A DNA stretch of 12,579 nucleotides from an uncultured Clostridium sp. (GTDB lineage: Bacteria; Bacillota; Clostridia; TANB77; CAG-508): positions 1 to 12,579 of the forward strand of contig URWN01000038.1 in assembly GCA_900551615.1 (NCBI GenBank). The letters run 5' to 3'. Shown piece by piece: positions 1-7,384 of the stretch. The first letter of the stretch is position 1; each line of letters starts with the position of its first letter. Made by a program: the position numbers and the translations under genes. The notes beneath the pieces are model-generated. The model was not told where the DNA came from. It made no database searches and saw only the letters and a list, made by a program, of their open reading frames with translations.

Positions 1-96
1 TAAGAATTTGTAAAACTATTTCGGTTACATTCAAAAATATATTCAAACTATCATCTTTAGGTATAAACCGCATTATTCTTGCTAAACTGCAACAAG
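1..96. other. window-edge region, no supported gene
   Basis: No gene can be supported here. A minus-strand frame is open from 139 to the window edge and has an ATG at 73 (MRFIPKDDSLNIF...), but no ribosome binding site precedes it. A plus-strand frame is also open from position 3 to a TAA at 141-143. Both frames run through the repeat at 97-140, so openness alone means little. The minus-strand ATG could be the start of a gene continuing outside the window. I recognise neither product. Confidence 0.3.
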
Positions 97-140
97 ACTG
101 TCCCTTAATCCCTAAAAAAGGGGATTTTAAGGAACGTCCC
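97..140. repeat. REP-like palindromic element, copy A
   Basis: GACTGTCCC (96-104) is followed by a stem CCTTAATCCC (103-112) paired with GGGATTTTAAGG (121-132, two-base bulge), then GGAACGTCCC (131-140). The motifs GACTGTCCC and GGGACGTTCC (other strand) recur in the window's other GGGAC elements. On the minus strand the element lies across the stop of the small ger-operon protein and encodes its last few residues. It may also act as the operon's 3' hairpin, although no clear U-tract follows it. Similar GGGAC palindromes are known as dispersed REP-type sequences in Firmicutes. Assignment to that class is inference. Confidence 0.6.
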
Positions 141-303
141 TAAATCCCGCAAAAATAATAACAATAACAGAAAAACAAATTAAAGCAACTCCGCCAGACT
201 TATTATTTTGAGTTTTAATTTCATACAAAGCATAAAAAATAGACTTTAATAAAACAAAAACACTAAATATTAAAAACAAAAAATGATAAAAAATATCAAC
301 CAC
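127..303 (-). CDS. small two-helix membrane protein at the end of the ger operon
   Basis: This encodes a protein of about 58 residues with two hydrophobic helices (about residues 3-26 and 37-53) joined by a short polar linker, YEIKTQNNKSGG. I chose the GTG at 301-303 because GAGGTG (310-315) lies six bases upstream; an in-frame GTG at 312 would overlap that site. It starts 17 bp after the gerXC stop on the same strand, so it is probably cotranscribed. Small membrane proteins are known companions of clostridial germinant-receptor operons (CLC_0170-like proteins have a similar size and two-helix plan), but I cannot confirm homology by eye. The last residues, FRDVP, are encoded by the palindromic repeat, so the natural C-terminus may have been altered. 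The function is unknown; a receptor accessory role is an inference from context. Confidence 0.6.
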   Translation of the reverse strand: MVDIFYHFLFLIFSVFVLLKSIFYALYEIKTQNNKSGGVALICFSVIVIIFAGFRDVP

Positions 304-320
304 AAAACACACCTCAAATC

Positions 321-1538
321 TTAAGTTTTATTCAATAAAAATCCAGAATTCACAGTAGTATTAATATTGACTTTAAAAGTAGAATTTACGTAATTATCAA
401 CCCAATTATAATTTTTAAATTCCTTATTAGTATAAAAACTAGACAAAGCATATTTACCAATGCCATTTATATCACTTTTAAAGTCTATAGATGTTTTATA
501 TAAATAATCTAATAATACATTTTCTAAATAATTATTACAAGAATTAGAAATAGAATTAAGAACATTAGAACTTAAATAACTATCATTTTCATCCATTGAA
601 AAAATTTTAGCATTAAAAGAACCATCTATTTTAATATAAGGAGAATTATTTACAATATCAACTTTAATTTTAGTATCACCTTTTGGGGTAAGTAAAAGGT
701 CTATTTTAGAGCCTGTATCTTCAGGTTTTGGAATAGATATAATAAAACTATTAATATTGTTTTTTAAAATATGAAAGCAAACGGTTTCAATAGCATCAAG
801 TTCTCCAACTAATTTGTCATGTTTAAATGCAGCCATTCCAATATTTTCAGTTGAACGCACACCTGATATAGGAGATGAGCCGGATTTTATGTTAGAATCA
901 GTTGAAACGTTAGATTGTGAACCTGTTGAAGAGACTGAACTTACGCCACCTAAAATAGTATAAGGTTCGCAACTATTGCAAACTAACGCATTATAAAAAT
1001 TACCAATACTAGCATTAGATACATACCCTGTATAATGACCAGAATTAGGAAAAATATCGTAATATCTGGTAATTGAAGTTTCTAGGCTTGGCTTGGAATT
1101 TTTAATATATTCATTAGCACTACATGTTGTTACAATTATGTTTGATGTTGGCCTTACTTGAACATCGTTCATTAAAGTATAAATGTGATTAGAAATTCCA
1201 TTTTTTGCAATGTTTTCTGAAAATACAATGTTTCTACAATGTGATAAATCAATTTTTTTTGCTAGATAACTATTCATTATATTTATTGCATTTGGGATAG
1301 AACTGCAATCAACTGTGTCTTGAAAAATTTTTGCTTCTTGATTTGTTCCTTCACTTGTTGAAGGTAGGTTGACAAATTGAAATGTTACTTTTATTTCTTT
1401 GGAGTCAGAAGAATCAATACCTAAGGCAACTACAAATGCTAAATTTTCTATATTTAAAGCTTTGTAAGAGTAAGAAAAAGAGATAAAGAAAATTATAAGC
1501 AAAATAATAATAAAAATTTTTATAAAAATTTTTTTCAA
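321..1538 (-). CDS. gerXC: Ger(x)C-family spore germination protein lacking a lipobox
   Basis: This is the C subunit of a GerA-type germinant receptor, normally a lipoprotein on the outer face of the inner spore membrane. The N-terminus is a basic, hydrophobic helix (about residues 2-26 from this start). It is followed by LNIENLAFVVALGID, which corresponds to the conserved start of the GerC domain. A Ser/Thr-rich stretch (near residues 195-225) precedes GMAAFKHDKLVGELDAIET, matching the family's AvFk-dklvG segment. The usual Leu-x-Gly-Cys lipobox before the mature domain is absent; the region reads SFSYSYKALN, with no cysteine. The protein is therefore probably held by an uncleaved helix. The start is uncertain. 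TTG at 1538 has GGTGAT just upstream and follows the gerXB stop directly, but GTG 1547 and TTG 1550 are also in frame. The length of about 405 residues is normal for the family. Confidence 0.88.
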   Translation of the reverse strand: MKKIFIKIFIIILLIIFFISFSYSYKALNIENLAFVVALGIDSSDSKEIKVTFQFVNLPSTSEGTNQEAKIFQDTVDCSSIPNAINIMNSYLAKKIDLSHCRNIVFSENIAKNGISNHIYTLMNDVQVRPTSNIIVTTCSANEYIKNSKPSLETSITRYYDIFPNSGHYTGYVSNASIGNFYNALVCNSCEPYTILGGVSSVSSTGSQSNVSTDSNIKSGSSPISGVRSTENIGMAAFKHDKLVGELDAIETVCFHILKNNINSFIISIPKPEDTGSKIDLLLTPKGDTKIKVDIVNNSPYIKIDGSFNAKIFSMDENDSYLSSNVLNSISNSCNNYLENVLLDYLYKTSIDFKSDINGIGKYALSSFYTNKEFKNYNWVDNYVNSTFKVNINTTVNSGFLLNKT

Positions 1539-1539
1539 C

Positions 1540-2628
1540 TTAATCACCAACCTTTTTGTAACTTTTTAAATTCGACAAAATTAAAATAGCTAACCCTAAA
1601 ACAATAATTGCAATACTTAAAAATCTATAAATATAAATTTCAAAAAAACTAGAAATAGCGTAGTTTTTAGGCAATAAAGCAATTCCATATGTTAGTATAC
1701 AAAAAATGTAAATTAATTGAGAAGAATCTGATAAATTAAACATTTTTGCAAATATATAAGTAGAAAATTTAAAAGATATACTTAAATAACAGCAAAATGA
1801 GATTGTCCAAATAAGTAAAAACAATGATTCAAAACGTTGAAAAAAGTTACCAAACTCAATATATCTACTTACAGAAAATAGGGGCATTATTTCATCTGTA
1901 CTAATGTAAACAGAAAACATAAAAAGCAATGTTGCTACACAGATAAATATAAATAATCCAGATAAAATAATTGATAAAATACAAATTTTCTTAAATTTTT
2001 CAGGCTCTTTTAAAAGTGGTGGTAAAAAGTACATATATGAAATTCCAGCAAAAGAGCCTATGTTAGAAAGACCTAAAATAAAAGTACTTTTAAATCCATC
2101 TCCAAGTATTGGAAAAATTTTTTGGAATGAAAAATTGTTTAGATTTCCAATAAATAAAAGCAAGATGCTTACTAAAATAACAGGAAATATTAAAGCAGTT
2201 GTTTTTATTGTGGAATTAAATCCTAAACTATTAGAAATACCAATAGCAATAACAAACATTAATATAATGTAAAGTATATTTGTATAAGGATAATAAACAA
2301 CTTTTAGACCTTCACAAAAATTTCGGAGTAAAAGTGAAGAGGTAATTGTAAAATAAGCAATAAATATAAATCCAACAATATTTTTAAAAATGCTACCGCC
2401 TAAGTATTTAGATATATCAATAATATCTAGGCCAGGGAATTTCTTAAATAAAGTGTAAATTAGAAATCCTATAAATAAACAAATTGAAGTTACATATATG
2501 ATGTTTAAAAGGGCACTTGATTTTGTTTCATTTATAAAAGTTCTTGATAATGAAATTACAGTAAAAGGTGCTAATGTTGATAGTATAAGTGCAATTGCTT
2601 CAATAGTTCCAATTTTTGATTTTGACAT
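1540..2628 (-). CDS. gerXB: GerAB/ArcD/ProY-family spore germination permease-like subunit
   Basis: This encodes the B subunit of the germinant receptor, an amino-acid-permease-like (APC superfamily) integral membrane protein thought to bind the nutrient germinant. The 362-residue product is almost entirely hydrophobic, with about ten predicted helices. It begins KIGTIEAIALILSTLAPF and contains the family-typical FFQRFESLFLLIWTISF segment in the C-terminal third. The ATG at 2626-2628 is preceded by a strong AAAGGAGG (2636-2643) at seven-base spacing. An in-frame ATG at 2682 would overlap the gerXA end and lacks such a site. The stop is adjacent to the gerXC start, implying coupled translation. 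The A-B-C gene order is the classic one for germinant receptors. Confidence 0.92.
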   Translation of the reverse strand: MSKSKIGTIEAIALILSTLAPFTVISLSRTFINETKSSALLNIIYVTSICLFIGFLIYTLFKKFPGLDIIDISKYLGGSIFKNIVGFIFIAYFTITSSLLLRNFCEGLKVVYYPYTNILYIILMFVIAIGISNSLGFNSTIKTTALIFPVILVSILLLFIGNLNNFSFQKIFPILGDGFKSTFILGLSNIGSFAGISYMYFLPPLLKEPEKFKKICILSIILSGLFIFICVATLLFMFSVYISTDEIMPLFSVSRYIEFGNFFQRFESLFLLIWTISFCCYLSISFKFSTYIFAKMFNLSDSSQLIYIFCILTYGIALLPKNYAISSFFEIYIYRFLSIAIIVLGLAILILSNLKSYKKVGD

Positions 2629-2635
2629 ATATGAA

Positions 2636-2643
2636 CCTCCTTT
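2636..2643 (-). promoter_or_regulatory. ribosome binding site deciding the gerXB start
   Basis: AAAGGAGG on the minus strand sits seven bases before the ATG at 2628. It fixes that start over the in-frame upstream ATG at 2682. Confidence 0.8.
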
Positions 2644-2669
2644 TTTAAAATGACATATCTTGTTAAAAA

Positions 2670-4364
2670 TTAAAATCGCCATTTCATAGATATTTTATTT
2701 TGCTTTTTTTCACGTTTTGAAGCTAAATAAGTTGCTCTATATTCTCTTTTCCATATAGGTGGAAGCATGAATCTATTATTTTTGGAGTCAATAAATGGAG
2801 CATATGGTGCAGTATAAGAAACACCGAAAGTTTCTAAATCACATAATTCTGCTAAATATATAAAAATACCAATACCGATACCTAAAAATCCTGCAAGAAA
2901 ACCTAATAATATAAATCCAAACCTAAAATATCTTAAGTGAAAACTAAAACTGAAATCAGGAATTGCAAATGAACTTATACCAGTTATAGCAACAATTATA
3001 ATCAATATAGGACTTACAATACCAGCACTTACAGCAGCTTGACCTAATACTAAAGCACCAACGATTCCAAGTGTAGGACCAATAGGAGAAGGAACTCTTA
3101 AACCAGCTTCTCTAATAATTTCAAATGAAATTTCCATTATCAAAACTTCTAAAATTATTGGAAAAGGAACACTTTGCATAGAAGATAATATTGAATATAA
3201 CAACTCGGTAGGTATTATTTCTCGGTGAAAATTAGTTATAGCAATATACAAACCAGGTAGTAGTAATGCAAAAAAGGCTGATATAATTCTAATTATTTTT
3301 AAAAAATTACCAAATTTTGTTTTTAGATTTGTATCTTCTGGTGAAGACAAAAAGTCAATTAGAACAGCAGGAAGTATTAAAGCATAAGGAGAGCCATTAA
3401 CAATTATAACAACTCGACCTTGCAAAAGGGCTTTTACAGCATTATCAGGCCTTTCAGATACAAGTATTTTTGGAATTTCTAAAACATTAGTATCAGTTAA
3501 TAATTGTTCTAATTCACCAGCTGAAAGCAAAGAATCTATTTCTAGATTGTTAAGTCTATATTTGGCTTCTGCAACTAAATCGTCATTTGTTATGTTTTGT
3601 ATATAGCAAACAGCACAATTTGTTTTAGTGATTTTACCAACTTTAATATTTTCTATTGTTAAATTCTCATTATTTGTAAATCTTCTTAAAAGAGAGGTAT
3701 TTGTACGTAAATTTTCAACAAAAGCTTCATGAGGACCTTTAACAACAATTTCATTTTCAGGTTTAGAAATACTTCTTTGTTTAAAACCTTTAACATCAAT
3801 ATCAAAACAAACAGATAAAGTATCAACAAATAATGCACAATTACCAGAATTTATGCCAGAAAAAATATCATCAAATGAACTTTGTTGTGTTATACTATTT
3901 TGAGGAATTAAACAGCTTTCAATATAGTCTGCTAAATTAAACTTTTTGACTTTTCTAATAGTAACATTATTTGTGGTTGATTCAGAAATAATTCTGTTTT
4001 GTTCACCATTAAAAAGGTTATTTCTATTTCTTAACATTAAAGATTCCAAAACAAAATCATTTAAAATTTGAGAATCGACCATACCGTCAATATAAAGAAG
4101 AAATGCTTTATATTGGTTACCTCTTGCATTTAATATAAATTCACGAACAATTATGTCACTGTTGATTAAGGTATTATATTTAGTTTTTACATATTCTAAA
4201 TTTTCATTTATATTTGGAAATACATTTTCTTTCTTTTCAGGTGTTTGCTTGCTATTTTGAATAGTAGTAGATTCAGGATTTTCTGAATCAGTTGGTAATG
4301 TGAATTGATATATTTCTTTTGGCGTGTATCCAAATGCGTTATTAATAAAATCTTTAATTTTCAT
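2670..4364 (-). CDS. gerXA: GerA-family spore germination protein (receptor A subunit)
   Basis: This encodes the large A subunit of the germinant receptor in the inner spore membrane; related A subunits form oligomeric, channel-like complexes that release ions at germination. The 564-residue product has a polar N-terminal tail, a soluble domain (about residues 50-330, including NENLEYVKTKYNTLINSDIIVREF), and the highly conserved ERPDNAVKALLQGRVVIIVNG near residue 304. A membrane region with several helices follows, containing YIAITNFHREIIPTELL, REAGLRVPSPIGPTLGIVGA and LVLGQAAVSAGIVSP. These are hallmark GerA motifs. I chose the ATG at 4362-4364; the frame remains open upstream to 4475 but would read through the intergenic promoter region. 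No Shine-Dalgarno precedes this ATG. gerXB follows 41 bp downstream. Confidence 0.93.
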   Translation of the reverse strand: MKIKDFINNAFGYTPKEIYQFTLPTDSENPESTTIQNSKQTPEKKENVFPNINENLEYVKTKYNTLINSDIIVREFILNARGNQYKAFLLYIDGMVDSQILNDFVLESLMLRNRNNLFNGEQNRIISESTTNNVTIRKVKKFNLADYIESCLIPQNSITQQSSFDDIFSGINSGNCALFVDTLSVCFDIDVKGFKQRSISKPENEIVVKGPHEAFVENLRTNTSLLRRFTNNENLTIENIKVGKITKTNCAVCYIQNITNDDLVAEAKYRLNNLEIDSLLSAGELEQLLTDTNVLEIPKILVSERPDNAVKALLQGRVVIIVNGSPYALILPAVLIDFLSSPEDTNLKTKFGNFLKIIRIISAFFALLLPGLYIAITNFHREIIPTELLYSILSSMQSVPFPIILEVLIMEISFEIIREAGLRVPSPIGPTLGIVGALVLGQAAVSAGIVSPILIIIVAITGISSFAIPDFSFSFHLRYFRFGFILLGFLAGFLGIGIGIFIYLAELCDLETFGVSYTAPYAPFIDSKNNRFMLPPIWKREYRATYLASKREKKQNKISMKWRF

Positions 4365-4372
4365 AATATTAG

Positions 4373-4401
4373 TAGTATTGTCAAAAAAAATGTAAATATA
4401 C
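4373..4401 (-). promoter_or_regulatory. candidate forespore sigma-G-type promoter for the ger operon
   Basis: On the minus strand GTATA (4397-4401) and AATACTA (4373-4379) are separated by 17 bases. This is close to the sigma-G pattern GHATR, about 18 bases, CATWHTA. B. subtilis gerA-type operons are transcribed by sigma-G, so the match fits the gene content. The -10 element ends eight bases from the gerXA ATG, so the transcript would start at or almost at the start codon. This is a motif match by eye in AT-rich DNA and is moderately weak. Confidence 0.4.
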
Positions 4402-4421
4402 TTTTTTTTAGTAACAAAAAA

Positions 4422-4430
4422 TGATATAAT
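4422..4430 (+). promoter_or_regulatory. extended -10 promoter for the transglutaminase-like gene
   Basis: TGATATAAT (4422-4430) is a perfect TGnTATAAT extended -10 element, 35 bases before the downstream ATG. No good -35 is visible (a T-run occupies 4402-4409), as is common for extended -10 promoters. It probably drives the 4466-6496 pair, divergently from the ger operon. Confidence 0.55.
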
Positions 4431-4465
4431 AAAAATATCTATGCACGAAAGAGAGCTGATGAAAA

Positions 4466-5584
4466 ATGGGTTCAAAAATATTAAAATTTATAAAAACGAT
4501 AATAATGCTATTTTTTATAGGAATATTGGCTATAATTGGATTTATAATATATGACGAAATAAAAGAGACTGATATTGATTCAGAAGTACAGGACTTTACA
4601 TCAAACATAACCATATCTGATAAAGGAACAAAGGTAAATGAAATAAAGACACCACAAATATTGCAAAGTACTACAGAAACAATAACTACAGAAGATGAAC
4701 AAGTTGATTATACAAGTTCAAATATAAATAAGTATTTTTATAACCAATTAGATAAATATTCAAAAATAATTTATAATGCATTAGATGAAAATAAAGAAAA
4801 TATGAAAAGTGGAACATATGAAATAAACTTAGGAACAGAATTTTCTGATGTTCTTTCAAATGCTAATGGACAAAATGAATTAGGAGATTATTATCAAACT
4901 GCAATAGAGGCATATTCATATGATAATCCTGATGTTTTTTACATAGATTTTCAAAAATTATATTTGAATATAGAAACAACAACGAGAGGAACAAAAAAAA
5001 CATATAAAGTGTTTTTAAATTCAGGAAATAGTCAAAATTATTTGGAAAGCCAATTCCAAACAAAGGAAAGTGTTGATACAGCGTTAAATGAAATTCAAAA
5101 AATAAGATCATATTTTGTTCAAAATAAAAGGCAAGATACATATCAAAATATAAAATTAGTACATGATTATTTAGTAGAAACAATAGATTATGACCAAAGT
5201 ACCTCAAGGACTAATACTTATAATTTATATGGAGCACTTGTGGAAAAAAATTGTGTATGTGAGGGATATGCTAAAGCTTTTAAATATTTAATGGATGGAT
5301 TAAATATTCCATGTACAATAGTTGCAGGAAATGGAACTAATTCTGAAGGAGTAACTGAAAGTCATGCTTGGAATTATGTACAATTAAATGGAAATTGGTA
5401 TGCAGTAGATGTTACATGGGATGATCCAATATTAGTAGGTGGAGGAATATTAACTAATTCTTCAAAATATAAGTATTTTTTGGAGGGTGCAAGTGAATTT
5501 AATACATCTCATGTTTCAGACGGACAATTTACAGAGGGTGGAAAAATTTTTTCATATCCAGAATTAAGTGAGCAAAATTATTAA
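4466..5584 (+). CDS. membrane-anchored transglutaminase-like protein
   Basis: This is a 372-residue protein with an N-terminal signal-anchor helix (about residues 6-29), a polar linker, an undefined middle domain (about 85-215) and a transglutaminase-like cysteine-peptidase fold (about 225-325). The catalytic triad is visible: Cys265 in NCVCEGYAKAF, His300 in ESHAWNYV and Asp315 in WYAVDVTWDDP. The topology places the catalytic part outside the cytoplasmic membrane. In bacteria such domains act as peptidases, amidases or crosslinking enzymes; the substrate cannot be read from the sequence. The start follows a weak GAGAG (4451-4455). The next gene begins 21 bp after the stop, so the two are likely cotranscribed. 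A cell-surface or envelope-remodelling role is inference. Confidence 0.85.
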   Translation: MGSKILKFIKTIIMLFFIGILAIIGFIIYDEIKETDIDSEVQDFTSNITISDKGTKVNEIKTPQILQSTTETITTEDEQVDYTSSNINKYFYNQLDKYSKIIYNALDENKENMKSGTYEINLGTEFSDVLSNANGQNELGDYYQTAIEAYSYDNPDVFYIDFQKLYLNIETTTRGTKKTYKVFLNSGNSQNYLESQFQTKESVDTALNEIQKIRSYFVQNKRQDTYQNIKLVHDYLVETIDYDQSTSRTNTYNLYGALVEKNCVCEGYAKAFKYLMDGLNIPCTIVAGNGTNSEGVTESHAWNYVQLNGNWYAVDVTWDDPILVGGGILTNSSKYKYFLEGASEFNTSHVSDGQFTEGGKIFSYPELSEQNY

Positions 5585-5605
5585 AGAAATTAAAGGAGTA
5601 GAAAG

Positions 5606-6496
5606 ATGTCTTTAAAAGATAAAATACCAAATAAAATACCTAATCTATCAAAGTTAGGATTAAATAAAATAAAAGTATATGCATTTGTTGGACCATCAGG
5701 AACAGGTAAAAGTTATAGAGCTCAGATGGTAGCTAGTGAAAAAAATGTAAATTACATAATTGATGATGGTTTATTAATAAAAGATAATGAAGTAATAGCT
5801 GGTGAATCTGCTAAAAAGGCACCAACAAAAATAGAAACAGTAAAACATGCTTTATTTTATACTGATGAAGAAAAACAAGAAATAATAAAAGCATTTAAAA
5901 AGTATAAACCAGAAAGCATTTTAATACTTGGAACATCGGATGGGATGGTTCAAAAAATAGCTGCAAATTTAGGGTTGCCAGAAATATGTGATACAACATA
6001 TATTTCTGATGTTGCAACACAAGAAGAAATGGAAACTGCAAGAAGAATAAGAGTTACAGAAGGAAAACATGTAATACCAGTTCCAACATTTGAAATAAAA
6101 AAAGATTTTTCGGGATATTTATTAGACCCATTACAAATTTTTAAAACAAAAGGAAGAGGGAAAGAACCATATATTTCGGAAAAATCTATTATAAGACCAA
6201 CTTTTAGCTATATGGGAAATTTTACAATTTCTGATACAGTTTTTAGACAAATAATAGAGTATTTAGCATCTAAAACTATTGAGATTCACAAGGTTCAAAA
6301 GATTAGAGTTGATAATTTTGGTGAAGGTGTTAAGTTATATATGGAAGTTACTGTTGTTTATGGCTTTAATGTTGTTGATGGAATAAATGAATTTAAAGCT
6401 AAGGCAAAAAAAGAAATTGAAAAATTAACTGCTATGAATGTTGAGGAGTTTGAGGTTGTGGCTAAGAATGTTTATATTCCACAGGAAAATATGTAG
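5606..6496 (+). CDS. P-loop NTPase with Asp23-like C-terminal domain
   Basis: This encodes a 296-residue soluble protein. A Walker A motif, GPSGTGKS, occupies residues 29-36 after a short leader. Conserved-looking stretches follow: NYIIDDGLLIKD (49-60), SILILGTSDGMVQKIA (104-119, possibly the Walker B strand) and TEGKHVIPVPTFEIKKDFSG (151-170). The final ~85 residues (YLASKTIEIHKVQKIRV..., VKLYMEVTVVYGFNVVDGI) resemble the Asp23/Gls24 (DUF322) fold, a small alkaline-shock and envelope-associated domain of Firmicutes. The start has a strong AAAGGAG (5592-5598) seven bases upstream. Nucleotide binding is well supported. Hydrolysis, partner and role are unknown; a link to envelope homeostasis is inference from the Asp23-like part and the adjacent surface protein. 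Both domain calls are by eye. Confidence 0.8.
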   Translation: MSLKDKIPNKIPNLSKLGLNKIKVYAFVGPSGTGKSYRAQMVASEKNVNYIIDDGLLIKDNEVIAGESAKKAPTKIETVKHALFYTDEEKQEIIKAFKKYKPESILILGTSDGMVQKIAANLGLPEICDTTYISDVATQEEMETARRIRVTEGKHVIPVPTFEIKKDFSGYLLDPLQIFKTKGRGKEPYISEKSIIRPTFSYMGNFTISDTVFRQIIEYLASKTIEIHKVQKIRVDNFGEGVKLYMEVTVVYGFNVVDGINEFKAKAKKEIEKLTAMNVEEFEVVAKNVYIPQENM

Positions 6497-6558
6497 ATTG
6501 CTCCAGTTCGCACTTACTTTCGTTCGTTTGGTCGCTTACGTGGTATTTCAAAAGCAAT
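6497..6558. repeat. unusual GC-richer element bounded by a short inverted repeat
   Basis: ATTGCT (6497-6502), directly after the P-loop gene's TAG, pairs with AGCAAT (6553-6558). The interior is near 45-50% GC in a genome that looks closer to 28%. On the plus strand it holds the related words TCGCACTTAC (6518-6527) and TCGCTTACG, with CGTTCG between them. It looks like a small non-coding dispersed repeat or a terminator-like fold, but there is no U-tract and I cannot match it to a known RNA. Confidence 0.4.
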
Positions 6559-6601
6559 ATATATCAAATAAAAAATTATAATTAAAGAAAGGAATTTTAA
6601 A

Positions 6602-7198
6602 ATGAAAAATGTCTTAAAAGCAATAGAAAGAGGAATTGTTAAAGGTGCAATTTGGATTTATTGTAAAGTTGTATATAGATTTAAATTAGTAGGAAAAGAA
6701 AATATACCAAAAGAAGGACCAGTAATTATTTGTGGAAATCATAGAAGTTTTTTAGATCCACCATTAATAGAAGTTACAACTGGTAGATATACTAGATTTT
6801 TAGCTAAAGAGGAATTAACAAAAAATAAATTTTTAGCTTACTTGGGGTATGTATTTGATGCAATATTAGTTAAGAGAGATTCAAAAGAAGTTATTGCTTT
6901 AAAAGAATCTTTGAAGACTTTGAAAAATGGCAACTGTTTAGCTTTGTTTCCAGAGGGGACTAGAAATGGTTTAGCAAAGGGAGAAAAAGTTAAAGATGGT
7001 GCTGCATTTTTTGCGGTAAGAAGCGGGGCACCTGTTATACCTTGTGGAATTAAAGGTGGAGAAAAAGGCAATAGAAAGGTAACAATTACATATGGAAAAC
7101 CACTAGACTTTAGTGAGTATAAAGGTAGTAAAGACAAAGAAGTACTTGATAAAGTTACTGAAGAGATTATGAGGAATATTATTGAGCTTACAAAGTAA
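6602..7198 (+). CDS. plsC: 1-acylglycerol-3-phosphate O-acyltransferase
   Basis: This enzyme transfers an acyl chain to lysophosphatidic acid to make phosphatidic acid, the second acylation of phospholipid synthesis, at the inner face of the membrane. The 198-residue product has an N-terminal hydrophobic helix (about 12-26) and the acyltransferase motifs in order: NHRSFLDP (His47 and Asp52 of HX4D), a KRDS segment near 91-94, FPEGTR (116-121, glycerol-phosphate binding), and APVIPCGI (143-150). The length matches short clostridial PlsC proteins. AAAGGA (6588-6593) lies eight bases before the ATG. It stands alone here, without the cmk-ispH neighbours often seen in Clostridia. The exact acyl acceptor is assumed from the family. 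Confidence 0.9.
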   Translation: MKNVLKAIERGIVKGAIWIYCKVVYRFKLVGKENIPKEGPVIICGNHRSFLDPPLIEVTTGRYTRFLAKEELTKNKFLAYLGYVFDAILVKRDSKEVIALKESLKTLKNGNCLALFPEGTRNGLAKGEKVKDGAAFFAVRSGAPVIPCGIKGGEKGNRKVTITYGKPLDFSEYKGSKDKEVLDKVTEEIMRNIIELTK

Positions 7199-7292
7199 AA
7201 ATATGGTATATAAGATAAAAAATTTATATAATTTTATTGGCTGTGAACTATAACAATTCAAACTGTTGACATAATTTAAAATTTAAAATTCA

Positions 7293-7321
7293 TTGACAAA
7301 TTTTTAATTTAGTAGTATAAT
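7293..7321 (+). promoter_or_regulatory. consensus sigma-A promoter of typA
   Basis: TTGACA (7293-7298) and TATAAT (7316-7321) are both perfect and separated by 17 bases. Transcription would start near 7328, giving a leader of about 57 bases before the typA ATG. This is the strongest promoter in the window and fits a well-expressed housekeeping gene. Confidence 0.88.
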
Positions 7322-7384
7322 TTTAAAGTTAACAGAGAAAAAAATAAAATAATGTAAAAAATAAATAAAGAAGGGGTAATAAAA

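Noticed and set aside
1..143. Open frames on both strands across the window edge and repeat A
   Set aside because: Neither has a ribosome binding site or recognisable motif, and both pass through the palindrome; a truncated gene on the minus strand is possible but cannot be supported.
4365..4475. N-terminal extension of gerXA up to an ATG at 4475
   Set aside because: It would overlap the divergent gene's start and the candidate promoters, and adds residues not expected for GerA proteins.
7266..7271. A second TTGACA upstream of typA
   Set aside because: No -10 element lies at a usable distance; the perfect promoter 27 bases downstream is the better candidate.
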